Shown piece after piece: positions 1-10,812 of a stretch of DNA of 64,000 nt. The notes beneath the pieces were generated by a model that saw nothing but the letters and a program-made list of their open reading frames with translations, did not search any database and was not told the DNA's origin. The translations under genes and the position numbers were made by a program. Each line of letters begins with the position of its first letter. Position 1 is the first letter of the stretch. This stretch comes from Odontocerum albicorne (taxonomy: Eukaryota; Arthropoda; Insecta; Trichoptera; Odontoceridae): the NCBI GenBank assembly GCA_949825065.1, contig OX463859.1, positions 10,937,606 to 11,001,605 on the forward strand, in the 5' to 3' direction.

Positions 1-148
1 ATAAGTAGTGCACTGAGTTTTTCTTACTGAATAAGTAGTGCACTGAGTTTTTAAATAAGTAGTGCACTGAGCTACTGAATAAGTAGTGCACTGAGTTTTA
101 AATAAGTAGTGCACTGAGCTACTGTTATATAAGTAATGCACTGAGCTA
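1..148. repeat. Minisatellite with an AATAAGTAGTGCACTGAG core
   Basis: Six copies of an 18-base core separated by variable short spacers (GTTTTT or CTACTG types), cut by the window edge. The core contains the palindrome GTGCAC. The unit is about 23-30 bases depending on spacer. Confidence 0.9.
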
Positions 149-269
149 CTGAAGCTTATAACTCAAATATATATTATAATATTCTATTCCTCTAAGTATC
201 CTACGTCTGTATTATGAATTTGAGGTTTAAATAAAAATCTTGATTTTATCTCGCTTTTTTGTCATTAAT

Positions 270-374
270 ATTTATATAGCTACAGGGAAAATTTATGTTA
301 CGGCTCTATGAAAATTTTGAGATTCTGCTTACTTAATATTTGGCTCTTCTCACTAGAAAGTCTGCCGACCCCTG
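270..374 (+). mobile_element. hAT-like transposon terminus
   Basis: The stretch GGCTCTATGAAAATTTT...GGCTCTTCTCACTAGAAAG ends in TCTGCCGACCCCTG. Read inward, the end is CAGGGGTCGGCAGACTTT, the style of terminus seen in many nonautonomous hAT elements. The other terminus is not in the window, so element length and duplication cannot be checked. Confidence 0.45.
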
Positions 375-895
375 ACCTAGTAGAAGAACTTACGGAAGTG
401 GTTTCATTGTGGTACTATATCGTTGTCCAGAGCTGCTGCCTCTAAAGTCAAGATATCTATGATGATTACTAACCCCCGAGAAGGAGAGAAACTTTAAAGA
501 AGAATACATCTAAGTTGGTACGAGTAAAGAAATTAAGTTGTAAAATAGAGCGTATTGTAAAGAGGCGTGATGATACATAAGGTGGTGTGAGGTAACTATA
601 TTAAGATACCTGAACATATTAACCTATTAGGGGAATCTCCTCGCACTATGCACGGGGTATAGTGCTTTCCCATAAAACTGGCAGCGGTCCTTAGCTGGGA
701 TTCTGCGATGGAAAGTTCTGATGAAAACTCCCGATTAGATTTTTTGTAAGGCTTAAATATGAAAAAAAAGGTCTTTCAAATAATCAAATAATATAAAATA
801 TTTTTACCTGCATCCGTGTGTAAAAATTTATGTGGTCATAGTTAGGGCATATGGTATAATAGACTAGTTATTATTTATATCAATAGAAAATTTGT
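375..895. other. Interval with no recognised gene
   Basis: No coding exon seen. The segment around 465-510 (ending TTTAAAGAAGAATA) faintly resembles 9235-9285, suggesting an unidentified dispersed repeat. The rest is unclassified. Confidence 0.3.
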
Positions 896-1600
896 TATAT
901 TTTGTTTATAGTTAAGGCATTAACGTTGTGGCGCATACCTATAAATGGAGCAAAGTCCTATTTATAAAAAAAACATATCATACGAAATAACCAAAAAATT
1001 CCAAGTCACATAAAACCAGCTTTTTACACTAATTTTAATCTCCGGAAACTCTTATTTAACGGGAAAGGCAAAAATGGAATACTGAGCAACAGTGGTGTGT
1101 AACTTTTATGTGCTGACTGTGATAATTTCTATATAGGAAAGACAGGAAGATCATTTGAAAAGAGATTTCGTGAACACAAATCCGCCTTAACAAATCCTCT
1201 AATTTATTCTGAAATGGCTAACCATTGTCACCGTGAAACCATACTTTTTCTATCTATGATGCCAAATTCTTACATATCAGTAGTAACGGAAATAAATTGA
1301 ACAGATCAGAGGTTCTAGAAATTTTTAATTCAGTAAACCGGGGCGAACATCTAGTAAACACATATATCCCAATAATCTTTCCGCTGCTGGCCGAAATCCT
1401 CCCATGTCTCCCTCAGCCCTCAGTCCCCAACCCGAATGTCCCTAACCATTGAAGTGTGTGCATCGGTACCAGTTCGAACAGAATTTAGTCTTGTTTGTGC
1501 TCCCCTGAAGATGAGGTGAAATCCTTGAAACCGGTAGGGTTATACCGTTACTAAAAAGTGGAATAAACAGTGTTTGATAAAATAAATTACAATGAAAAAT
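896..1600 (+). mobile_element. Penelope-like element, 5'-truncated copy (PLE-1)
   Basis: Contains the endonuclease remnant plus a 3' region with GGTACCAGTTCGAACAGAAT, TTGTGCTCCCCTGAAGATGA, a short CGGTA/TACCG stem and the terminal motif AAGTGGAATAAACAGTGTTT. The same 3' region recurs at 21310-21520 and 63507-63730 on the plus strand and inverted near 55.3-56.0 kb, which defines the family. The 3' end is followed by AT-rich sequence. Confidence 0.8.
960..1452 (+). pseudogene. Penelope-like element C-terminal GIY-YIG endonuclease remnant
   Basis: Translated in pieces this gives PAFYTNFNLRKLLFNGKGKN, then after a frame break CADCDNFYIGKTGRSFEKRF followed by REHKSALTNP and MANHCH, then after another break NKLNRSEVLEIFNSVNRGEH and LVN. 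The Cys-x-x-Cys followed by YIGxTGRxFxxRFxEH is the GIY-YIG nuclease signature at the C-terminus of Penelope-like retroelements. The final reading frame stops at TGA 1450-1452. At least two frameshifts (near 1100 and 1255-1275) make it nonfunctional. The reverse transcriptase part is absent. In intact elements this nuclease nicks target DNA for reverse transcription. Confidence 0.82.
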
Positions 1601-3090
1601 AGTTAGGATTTTTTAAATATTATTTGACAGCTATAAATTTTTGATATTATTATAAGATATTAAATAACAATGACAAATAATGTGTTTATTAAGAAAATAC
1701 GAGTTCCCTGTTGAAAAATATAAATATTAAAACGAGAAAGCAGTTTATAATGAGGGATAACAACAAATAACAATTCTATAACAAGAATTAATATATGGAA
1801 TATTGAAATTATTATAATTTCACGATATTTATAAAATACATTTTTCTTATAATTTGTCATGTACTTTACTCATTCAAGTTTGCCGCATCTTGATTGTCGG
1901 CAGGCTTCAGATGGTTAAATGGCCGTCTAATTAAAATGAAATAAAAAAAAACTCCCTGAAAATAGATCTCATTCTACAAAAATCCACCATTTTGTAACGA
2001 AATTCACATAAATTTTATCCTTATGTGTATTTACCGCAAAGTCTATTTTCCCATAGTGACTGTAAGATAAAGGAGAACTTCTGATGTTTAATACTACTTA
2101 CAATACGAAATATCTCATTAAAAGATTAATATTCAAATTTACCGCAAACGTTAAAAGAAATAATCTCATATGGAAATATTAATAAGGGTTATTTTTGTAT
2201 GAAAAATAATTTGCTTTTTGATACACAATCGTTAAATGAGGCGTACATATATCAGAGGTTGTATCGAAAAAAACAGACTTATCCAAATGACAACCAAATT
2301 AGATGGAAGAATCATCTTAATAAATATCATTTATAAAGACTAATTTCGAATAATTTTTGATGATGCTAAATATTTTTTTAGACTGAATCATCACACTATG
2401 AAGATACGTGTGCCAATCAATTCGTTAAATATTGCCAAGAGATTTTGATATTTAATGTAATATATTTGAAGGGTTATATTTGTGTGAAATTTGATAGCAA
2501 GTTTAGTCGGCTCCAGCTTATCTGAGAGCTTTAGCTCCCACAAATGCGGTTTTCAACTAAGCTCTAATATGACAGGTCTCCATTGTAAGCGCCGCAAACA
2601 CAATGAAAAAGCCCGGTTCAATTATAAAATATGAATATTTCAGGATTTAAATCAATCAGTGTTTAATCGGACATGTCCGTGTAAGTAAGCTACATATGTT
2701 ATTCTTTAACGATATCTATTCGATTTTTAAGGGAATGCGAGCAGTTTTTCAGATGAATTTATTATTTTAATAAAAATAGTAATTTATTCCAGCAAGATTG
2801 TGCAATGTTGCATACGCCACATTGAATAATAAATGAGTAACATTTTTTTTTATTTATAAGTAAAATATATATAAATAAAAAAATGCGATTCACTCAATCT
2901 CAAATCAATTCGACGTTTTTAGCTAATTTATTAAATAGACCATATACTCGTATATATCATACTTTGAACACCATAAGATACAGTATTCCTCCTTGCTTGA
3001 CTTCTCTCCCTATTTCCTCTCAATGTTTTGTGACAAGGTATTATTAATTTTATTATTTTATTTATTCCCAGAGAATTTCATTGCATTTTT
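1600..3090. other. AT-rich interval with no recognised gene
   Basis: Reading both strands I found no exon, repeat family or structured element I can name. Short open frames here are AT-rich chance frames. Confidence 0.4.
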
Positions 3091-3094
3091 TTAA

Positions 3095-3205
3095 AGGACA
3101 ATTTCGATGTAGAGCCGTTTAAAGACCAAACTCTCCTCGGAACTTAAACCCAATAGTATTAAACAAATTACGCCTGGCTGCTATAGTAACGTCCGAGCGA
3201 ATCAT
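3095..3205 (+). repeat. RepB head fragment
   Basis: Starts GGACAATTTCGATGTAGAGC and matches the RepB edge at 19290 and 21615. It runs into the sequence GTCCGAGCGAATCATGTTTA, which also lies between RepB and SINE-1 at 21730-21755. The same composite therefore exists at two loci. Confidence 0.65.
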
Positions 3206-3214
3206 GTTTAACAA

Positions 3215-3388
3215 TTTTTTTGTATACAGTACAACCTTGTGGGCACTTCCCACCACCAACCAGAAATATTCAGTGAAAACCAGACTGAACACGTTTATTT
3301 TAAGTCTGGATTTCACCGGGAATCGAACCTGCAACTTAGGAGTCGGAAGACAGCCATCTTACCAACTAGGCTACAGATGTCGTCAAAT
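3215..3388 (-). mobile_element. SINE-1 copy (tRNA-derived)
   Basis: On the minus strand the head reads GACGACATCTGTAGCCTAGT then TGGTAAGATGGC (A-box like) and GGTTCGATTCCCGGTG (B box). The body has CAGTCTGGTTTTCACTGAAT and the tail GGTTGTACTGTATACA. Long open frames on both strands here are by-products of the SINE. Confidence 0.85.
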
Positions 3389-3439
3389 AAACTCGGTTGA
3401 ATGCTTTACTCGAGTTAAAAAAGGCATACACTGAAGTTT

Positions 3440-3610
3440 TTCTTAAACAGGTCAAATTTTATACCATAATAACGAATACAAAGGTCAAAATTTTATACCA
3501 TAATAACGAATACAAAGAACAAAATTTTATACCATAATAACGAATACAAAGAACAAAATTTTATACCATAATAACGAATACAAAGAACAAAATTTTCACA
3601 ATAACGAAAT
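3440..3610. repeat. 34-bp minisatellite, about 5 copies
   Basis: Unit AACAAAATTTTATACCATAA followed by TAACGAATACAAAG; the inner copies are nearly identical and the last one is truncated. It directly abuts the open side of the SINE-1 copy. Confidence 0.92.
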
Positions 3611-3656
3611 AAAAAAGTTTAACTAAACGAACGTATGTTACATTAAAGAATGCATG

Positions 3657-3785
3657 TATGCTGTTTATAGTTAAGGCATTAACGTTGTGGAGGTTTAAAG
3701 ACATTGTAATTTATTTTTATCAAACACTGTTTATTCCACTTTTTTGTGACGGGTTATACCGTCGAATCTTGTGAAATAAAAACTT
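3657..3785 (-). mobile_element. PLE terminal fragment
   Basis: GTTTATAGTTAAGGCATTAA is shared with 903-922 and 29713-29735. It is followed by the PLE end in reverse orientation (TTTTTATCAAACACTGTTTA, TTCCAC, then a GGTTATACCGTC remnant). Truncated before the GGGGAGCACAAAC segment. Confidence 0.65.
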
Positions 3786-3789
3786 CAGT

Positions 3790-4320
3790 ACAACGAACAT
3801 TTTTTGGCCGAAAACGCCGTTGAGGGTATCCTAACCAACATGCTAGGATAACACAAATAATATTTGACCAATCGCTAATGAATTTGGATGCTCAATGGAA
3901 ATATAAACGAGAAAAAAAAATGACCATTGCTTTGCTCAGAATTTAACTTTTTTTAAATTTATTTTTTATTAAACAAAGTAAAATATTGTACAAACATTTG
4001 TCAAGGCCTATGTACAAATTTATAACTTAACTAATCTTAATTATACGAGTATGATATAATTTATGTGCGAGCTAGAATATATTCAAGTTGAATTTTTACC
4101 ACCAAATTGTACAGCATTTTTACATTATTTGCATCTAGGTATTACGCGTGCAGTTAAAATACATTCGAGATTATGATAATTAAAATCGAGTTATGTACCC
4201 TGATATAAATGGCTTGTTTTCAGGAGTAATGAATAAATTGAAAACTTTTCAGACTTTTATAAACCGTAGTTCGGAAAATAATTGTCAACAAATATGTACA
4301 TTTAAAATGCAATTAAGATA
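3790..4320. other. AT-rich interval before the 49-bp array
   Basis: No gene or named repeat seen. The last bases before 4324 already contain degraded pieces of the 49-bp unit. Confidence 0.4.
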
Positions 4321-4323
4321 AAT

Positions 4324-5805
4324 GCTAAGGATTATTCAGTACAGTAAAAATAACATCATTCTTTGGAAAACTGCTAAGGATTATTCAGTACCGTCAAAAT
4401 AACATCATTCTTTGGAAAACTGCTAAGGATTATTCAGTACAGTAAAAATAATACCATTCTTTGGAAAACTGCTAAGGATTATTCAGTACAGTAAAAATAA
4501 TATCATTCTTTGGAAAACTGCTAAGGATTATTCAGTACCGTCAAAATAACATCATTCTTTGGAAAACTGCTAAGGATTATTCAGTACAGTAAAAATAACA
4601 CCATTCTTTGGAAAACTGCTAAGGATTATTCAGTACAGTAAAAATAACATCATTCTTTGGAAAACTGCTAAGGATTATTCAGTACCGTCAAAATAACATC
4701 ATTCTTTGGAAAACTGCTAAGGATTATTCAGTACAGTAAAAATAATACCATTCTTTGGAAAACTGCTAAGGATTATTCAGTACAGTAAAAATAATATCAT
4801 TCTTTGGAAAACTGCTAAGGATTATTCAGTACCGTCAAAATAACATCATTCTTTGAAAAACTGCTAAGGATTATTCAGTACAGTAAAAATAACACCATTC
4901 TTTGGAAAACTGCTAAGGATTATTCAGTACAGTAAAAATAATATCATTCTTTGGAAAACTGCTAAGGATTATTCAGTACCGTTAAAATAACATCATTCTT
5001 TGGAAAACTGCTAAGGATTATTCAGTACAGTCAAAATAACATCATTCTTTGAAAAACTGCTAAGGATTATTTAGTACAGTAAAAATAACACCATTCTCTG
5101 GAAAACTGCTAAGGATTATTCAGTACCGTTAAAATAACATCATTCTTTGGAAAACTGCTAAAGATTATTCAGTATAGTTAAAATAACATAATTATTTGGA
5201 AAACTGTTAAAGATTATTCAGTACAGTCAAAATAACACCTTCTTTGGAAAACTGCTAAGGATTATTTAGTACAGTTCAAAGTAACATCATTCTTTGTAAA
5301 ACTGCTAAGGATTATTCAGTACAGTTCAAAGTAACATCATTCTTTGTAAAACTGCTAAGGATTATTCAGTACAGTTCAAAGTAACATAATTCTTTGGAAA
5401 ACTGCTAAGTATTATTCAGTACAGTTCAAAGTAACATCATTCTTTGTAACACTGCTAAGGATTATTGAGTACAGTTCAAAGTAACATGATTCTTTGTAAA
5501 ACTGCTAAGGATTATTCAGTACAGTTCAAAGTAACTTCATTCTTTTTAAAACTGCTAAGGTTTATTCAGTACAGTTCAAAGTAACATAATTCTTTGGAAA
5601 ACTGCTAAGGATTATTCAGTACAGTTCAAAGTAACATCATTCTTTGGAACACTGCTGAGGATTATTCAGTGCAGTTAAAAGTAACATCATTCTTTGTAAA
5701 ACTGCTAAGGATTATTCAGTAGTCAAAATAACACCTTTTTTGAAAAAAGTAACATCATTCTTTGTAAAACTGCTAAGGATTATTTAGTACAGTCAAAATA
5801 ACATC
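4324..5805. repeat. 49-bp satellite, about 30 copies with higher-order structure
   Basis: Unit GCTAAGGATTATTCAGTACA then GTAAAAATAACATCATTCTT then TGGAAAACT. Variant positions follow an order: units 1-6 (4324-4617) carry variants A-B-C-D-B-E, and units 7-12 (4618-4911) repeat the same order almost identically, giving a 294-bp higher-order unit with the ACCGTC variant every third monomer. From about 5215 the array changes to a TTCAAAGTAACAT variant and becomes more irregular, ending with truncated units near 5805. Confidence 0.97.
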
Positions 5806-7030
5806 ATTTTTAATTGTTGTTGAAAATATAGTTCAGTCGTCCAAAGGAACTCCTAGTTAGTTTTGCTCTTCTATTTATTTCACTGAAAGAGCAATCTTCA
5901 CATGAAATACTTTGTCGTAAGTTGATATATTGTTAAACTTGTTCAAGCTGTGTCCCATTCCGTCCACCTGGATCGATGTGATATCAGCAAAGTAGTTCAA
6001 CATGTATAGTATTTTGTTTGTTTAGTAATAATTTGTTTCTGAAAAATGAATGCCGACAGATCATTATTTATATTTGTTAAGAGGAATGAAAATTTTCCTA
6101 TATTTTTGTCAAAATTAAATTTTTTACTGATAAATTGTTTGCCAATAGACAGACACTTTTCTAATTGTTTCCGGCTGTCATTTTTTATAGCTAGCTGTGC
6201 TATATTATAGGCTAAATAATCGTTATCAAACCATGTCCTTATTGAGGTAGGCAGAGAAAACCGATCTCCTCGTCATTCTATTCTGCCACACATTTTTCAC
6301 ATCTGACACGATCATACACCTAGTTATGAATACTCTTCTATTAAAAAGGCTTTTCACTCTTTCCCTTTTCAAAATTAATTTGCGCGAGCTATGTTTTTGT
6401 ACCGTCTATATTATTCGTTAAAATTATTTTTGTAAATATTTCATTATTCATTCTTGTTACGTGTCCAGACATTATCAGTACTCCAACTATCATTTTAAGT
6501 ACTGCCACCCTGCATCAACATGTGGAAGGTTTCGATTCTGCAAAGCAACTTGCATCTCGTTCTACAAGTGAGCCCATGTGTTTTCTATATCTCAAGATCT
6601 ATCCATAAAATTCTCAAAAAATCCAATTTTTGTTCTATGCAAGTTCTGTTCCACTAAAAACAAATCTAAGTTCTTTACAACTATAAAATAAGTCTTCGGC
6701 AATTACGTAAGTCTGCTTGGTGAAGTTTGGTAATATTTTGTGGTATACTCGTACATACATATATTGAACTTAAATATACGTATCATTATTAAATAATTTT
6801 AAACAATGACTGTAATTTATTATTACTACTGCTTTTTGTATCTGCATGTTACTTTAAGATAAAGTTTTGTATTTTTTGTCAATAATTTTAAGTACTTGTA
6901 TAACCTGTCACATGTTCATTTGTATATAAAGACACTGTTGTGTCGTTAATTAAATAAAATAAAATAAATCTTTTTCAATACGCATTCTTTGCAAATGTCA
7001 CTATTCCTTATTTTCTCCTATATTAGTTTC
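5806..7030. other. Interval without a supported gene
   Basis: Mostly AT-rich. Around 6228-6300 CATGTCCTTATTGAGGTAGG CAGAGA resembles the 3' end of LINE-C on the minus strand. Near 6930-6966 a stretch ends in TAAATAAAATAAAATAAAT, which may be a LINE or SINE tail. Nothing else recognised. Confidence 0.35.
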
Positions 7031-7034
7031 CCTC

Positions 7035-7085
7035 ATATTGGTTGAGAGACCAATTTCTAGCCAACTAGGCCATGGAGGTCGTCGT
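7035..7085 (-). mobile_element. SINE-1 head fragment
   Basis: CCAACTAGGCCATGGAGGTC GTCGTC is the reverse complement of the SINE-1 5' end with its A box. The rest of the SINE is absent. Confidence 0.55.
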
Positions 7086-7094
7086 CTATCATCC

Positions 7095-7400
7095 AATAAT
7101 TAAAGATTACCGAAAGACTTTCGACGACATTTAGAAAAATAATTCTTACGTACTTTGGGCATGTTGCTTGAAAGAATGATAAAAGTCTGGAGAAGCTGAT
7201 GATCACGGGAATATTTGAGGCAAGAGAAAGGTGTCTTATGATATGGATGGACTAAATAAACAAATTTACAGGATATTTTTTAAGCACTACATTCAACATG
7301 GCTCAGGATCGAGAGGGATGGAGACAGGTGGAACACCGAGTTCGAGACATAACAGAGGACTAAACGCTCACTCAGCATTGAGTACGCGGTAAAGAAGAAA
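7095..7400 (+). pseudogene. LINE-D C-terminal fragment
   Basis: Broken frames recall TYFGHVA...LEKLMITGIFEARER, then AQDREGWRQVEHRVRDITED, the C-terminal tail of RTE-like LINE polyproteins. The same tail appears at 9421-10150, 46324-46440 and 48760-49060. Several stops; no complete domain. Confidence 0.6.
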
Positions 7401-7798
7401 AAACATAATTTCATTAGATCTTGATACAGCTTGGGTTGAAGACATTATTTAAATGACTCATTGAGTAGATATTTAAAAGGAATTCAATATCTACACCTAC
7501 ACAAATATTAATCAACAAATATAATATAAAATCCGAAAGAGTTATAAATTGAAAAATAATATTGACATTATGTTTAACTCGAGTTTAAGTATCTTTAATT
7601 ATAAATTGATTTTTCCTAATTAAACGAATCATTGCTTCATTTCTTAGACCACCGCAGGTGAACAAGTTGAATAAATATAGTTCCGTCATTCTCTTTAATG
7701 AGTAGAAACAAATAAAAATTCAATCGTATTTTTTAGATATATCATTTTCAATCTATCCTTCAAATTTGTACCGTTAATGCAGTCATATATAATATTAT

Positions 7799-8311
7799 CT
7801 TCTTTTCTTCTTCCTGGTACTGTCCCAACTCATTGCCTGGGTAGGCTGTTGGGGTCGGCTCTTCTCGTTCTCAGGTTGCATGTTCTTCGGTTCTGGGTGT
7901 CGCTTTCATCTAGGCCGTTTCTCTGCAGGATTTTGGAGCATTGTGCTATCCAGGAGTTCTTTGGTCTTCCTTTGGACGGCTGTCGAGGAAGATCCACAGA
8001 CATTGCCTGATTTACCGTATGGCCTGGTGGTCTCCGTCTGATGTGCCCGTACCATCTCAGCTGTCGCTCTTCCAGCTTACTGTTTATGTCAGTGACCCCC
8101 AGGCTACCACGAATGCGTGAGCTCTTAATTCTATATTTTATTGATACTCCTGCCGACCACCTAAGCATTCGCGTTTCTGCTGTTTCAAGTTGCCTAGAGT
8201 AGGAGCTGTACATAGTCCAGCATTCTGAGCCATACATAATCGCGGGTCTAACGATAGTCTAGTATACCGTTCCTTTTAGTTTTATAGGCACTTTTGGGTC
8301 ACACGAGAAGA
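7799..8311 (-). pseudogene. LINE-A (RTE-like) 3' fragment with target duplication
   Basis: Minus-strand translation begins CDPKVPIKLKGTVY, one in-frame TAG, TIVRPAIMYGSECWTM, then RMLRWSAGVS, KLEERQLRWYGHIRRRPPGH and GRPKNSWI, ending LPRQ before a GAAGAAG-rich tail. These are hallmarks of the region after the reverse transcriptase in RTE-like LINEs. The insertion is flanked by an 18-bp duplication starting AGTCAT with one mismatch (7781-7798 and 8312-8329), so it is a 5'-truncated insertion made by target-primed reverse transcription. Confidence 0.85.
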
Positions 8312-8394
8312 AGTCATGTATAATATTATATAATATAATAAAGTATAATAATAAAGTAAAGTCATATATAATAAAATATCATTTACTATAGTTA

Positions 8395-8830
8395 AAAGTG
8401 CGTTTGGTGTATGGAAGTGAAACTTTGATTTGGAAGAAAAAATATAAAAGTATGATTAATATAGTAGAGATGCGTGCACTAAGAAAAAAAATGTGTAGTG
8501 TCAATGTAAAAAAGAAGGCGAACAAAGATATCAGAAATGAATGCATGGATAAAATGGATGTTTTAAGAAAGATTAAAAAAGAAGCTTTAAGATGGTTTGG
8601 ACATGTGGAGAGAACGAATGAGGAAATGATGACTAAGCAAGTATACAAGTCGGAGGTAGACTGAGGAAAACATTGTTGGATCAAATGTATCAGATCTGAA
8701 AATATGGTAAAGTGAGGAGTATGAAAAATAGAAGATGTGCGAGATGTATGAATATGGAGGAGATGTAAATTGTGTGCATGGGTAGAAAAGTTTGCAAACC
8801 TGTTTTCTCTGCCTAGGAATTGTTATGGTT
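8395..8830 (+). pseudogene. LINE-C (RTE-like) C-terminal fragment
   Basis: Frame contains RLVYGSETLIWKKKYKSMIN, VEMRALRKKM, NKDIRNECMDKMDVLRKIKK and EALRWFGHVERTNEEMMTKQ VYKSEVD, then stops. This is the post-RT region of RTE-like LINEs (YGSETW, MRxLR, RWFGHVER). The remainder (to about 8830) has only broken frames. Confidence 0.75.
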
Positions 8831-9400
8831 TAAATCAGCCCTTATATCTTAAGCTTATAAATGTAACCTGTGATATTCAGAGATATATTCTCTTTTTGAG
8901 ATATTAATACAAGTAACATCCAGTTTAAAACGTTTCTCGGAGTTGTTGTCGTATTGAGCTGATTGACTTTTTGAAGGTGTGATAGTCCTTATCCTCAGGA
9001 CATGTCTACAACTTCAAAAAAACATTTTAGAATAGTAGAAAACAGCAATGAAACTCTTTAAACATAACTGACAACTTCACTATTAGTAGATCACGTATAC
9101 ACTGAAGAAATAAGGTGACAAGTGCTACGGGCATGCCTTTGCCACAAGCTCTGCTGATAGCAGAATGCCGGAAGAACTGGACAATAATGTGGACAACATG
9201 CAACAACTCCAGAGTGGTTCATGTTATCATGCTCAGTATTGAAGCCTCGACGCAAAAAAGAAGACTTTAATGAAGAATACCAAAACTCTCACATAGTTAA
9301 ACTAAACGCATTGCAATCGATATTTCGTACTATTGTAATTTGCATGCATAACGGAAAGGCGGGGTAAGTCTCCAATAATTTACAAATGTAAAGTTAGTTT
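8831..9400. other. Interval with no recognised gene
   Basis: A segment near 9150-9285 (CAAGCTCTGCTGATAGCAGA ... GAAGACTTTAATGAAGAATA) looks like part of an unidentified dispersed repeat, weakly similar to 400-510. No exon seen. Confidence 0.3.
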
Positions 9401-9420
9401 CAGACATTTTTTAGTCCTTA

Positions 9421-9590
9421 AATGACTTTCGACAAGATGCAGGATAGAGTCATTATATACTTTGGGTATCTTGTCACAAATAATAACGAAAATTTTGAGA
9501 ACCTTGTGATCACAGAGACAATTGAGAGAAAACCAGCAAGTAAACGGTATCAGAGGAAGACGGATGGTGACAAAATAAGGATAATAAAAG
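9421..9590 (+). pseudogene. LINE-D fragment, 5' portion, interrupted by RepB
   Basis: Translates in part as DKMQDRVIIYFGYLVTNNNE NFENLVIT, matching the YFGHLVRN-type tail. It stops where RepB begins and resumes at about 10020. The bases AAATAA occur at both edges (ACAAAATAAGG and TTTAAATAAATT), consistent with a short target duplication. Confidence 0.6.
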
Positions 9591-10019
9591 GACAATTTAT
9601 ATAGCGCCGTTGAGTAGAAGGATAGGAAGGTGGCAAATGCGCCGATTGAATAAGGTACTTCCCCGCATCTGCATATAATTAAGAATGACATATTTGGTTA
9701 GAAAACAGCAGAAAACTTACCAGGGGAACACGAACTACAAAGAAACCTTTTACTGATATGTGGCAGTAACACATTAGGCACTAATTGTAGTTCACATACA
9801 ATCATTAACTTTGATAATATCTTCCAAAAAGGGCTACCTTCGAATGTTTTCTAAAGTTGCATAAGTCGCCTACATCTCCAATACTAAGAACATAATATTA
9901 CCACAGAACCTTAATAATAATAAAAAAATAACTTCGTCTTTTGGTCGAGTCAGTATTTATTCAAACTACAATCATACCTTTGTAGATCTTCCGACATGTG
10001 ATTGTAACACATTTGGTTT
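9591..10019 (-). mobile_element. RepB copy inserted in LINE-D
   Basis: Begins GACAATTTATATAGCGCCG next to ATAATAAAAG and contains TTCCCCGCATCTGCATAT, CGCAGAAAACTTACC-like and TTGTAGATCTTCCGAC motifs shared with 19290-19830 and 36634-37105. Part of the head is deleted. I orient RepB on the minus strand because full heads carry a GGTTCGATTCC-type B box on that strand and the (ATT)n then lies at the 3' end. Confidence 0.65.
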
Positions 10020-10155
10020 TAAATAAATTAAGAGGATCTCATTTAAATGCTGCATTCAAGTTGGCCTAGGATTGGAAAGGATGGAGAAAGGTTTTGCACC
10101 AGGTTCTGGACATAGCAGAGGACCCCGATGCTCAGCATTGAGAGGAAGATGACTT
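10020..10155 (+). pseudogene. LINE-D fragment, 3' portion
   Basis: AGAGGATCTCATTTAAATGC then TGCATTCAAG encodes the LNAAFK-like tail, and GGATTGGAAAGGATGGAGAA resembles DREGWR. Same segment as 45697-45704 joined to 46320-46360, where a TTAA element interrupts it. Confidence 0.6.
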
Positions 10156-10159
10156 CAAC

Positions 10160-10495
10160 CAATTATTAATTAAAAAAAAAATTATTTTGGGGTTTCTTAT
10201 ATTAACTTCTTCACTAGTCACAAATTAAGTAATAGACACCCCATCAGTAATTGGGATTTTTATTATACGAGTACATACTCGTATAAACTGCCAACACAAA
10301 ATGGGATCAAAATCAAGTTAATTATATTTCGAAATAAAAGGTCAGATAAATCATATGTGTCGTATGAGCAAATGTATGGATGTTCAGAAGACGGAAATGT
10401 GTGTCGTGATAGGAAAGTCTGGCACTCTATAATTTCTACCTATCTCGACAAGAAAACGACGTGATGATATGTTTGTATACTAAGTGTATGCATGC
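10160..10495. other. Interval with LINE-C 3' end fragment
   Basis: Around 10380-10480 the sequence GTGTGTCGTGATAGGAAAGT CTGGCACTCT...CGTGATGATATGT matches the 3' end of LINE-C seen at 21150-21245 and 49912-49990 (plus strand). The rest is AT-rich and unclassified. Confidence 0.5.
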
Positions 10496-10499
10496 TAAG

Positions 10500-10812
10500 A
10501 GGTGTATAGCCGCACGGTAACCCACTGGACTTTCGTACGGAAAGTCGTCGGTTCGAACTCCGCGTTGTGCTACGCCCCTCGAATAACGCATATATTTTTT
10601 CGCCTAGTAATAGGGGTATAAGGATACCTATGACTTAGGTAATATCTAGTCTTTCAAAAAGAAAAAAAATATGCCGGTGTGGCCGGTGAGTTTGCTGGTG
10701 CACAATGGCCAAAAAAAAACTCCACGACACAGCTTCGTTTTACAACTGAATTGACGTTGGAGTGGCGAAGGGGATCATCGACTACGATGGCTAGCAACGA
10801 CGACGACGGTGT
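10500..10812 (+). mobile_element. SINE-2 copy (tRNA-derived), near full length
   Basis: The head GTATAGCCGCACGGTAACCC has an A-box-like TAGCCGCACGG, and GTCGGTTCGAACTCCGC is a good B box. The body reads ACGCCCCTCGAATAACG and TAGGGGTATAAGGATACC; it then has GTGTGGCCGGTGAGTTTGCT and ends in GACGTTGGAGTGGCGAAGGG and an ACGACGACGAC tail. Other copies: 11568-11831 (+), 20690-20826 (-), 53740-53815 (-). Confidence 0.82.

Noticed and set aside
4324..4911. 147-bp period as proof of nucleosome phasing
   Set aside because: Three times 49 equals 147 by arithmetic; without nucleosome data it cannot be more than a coincidence.
4324..5805. CRISPR-like array
   Set aside because: Head-to-tail satellite units with no unique spacers, in an animal genome.
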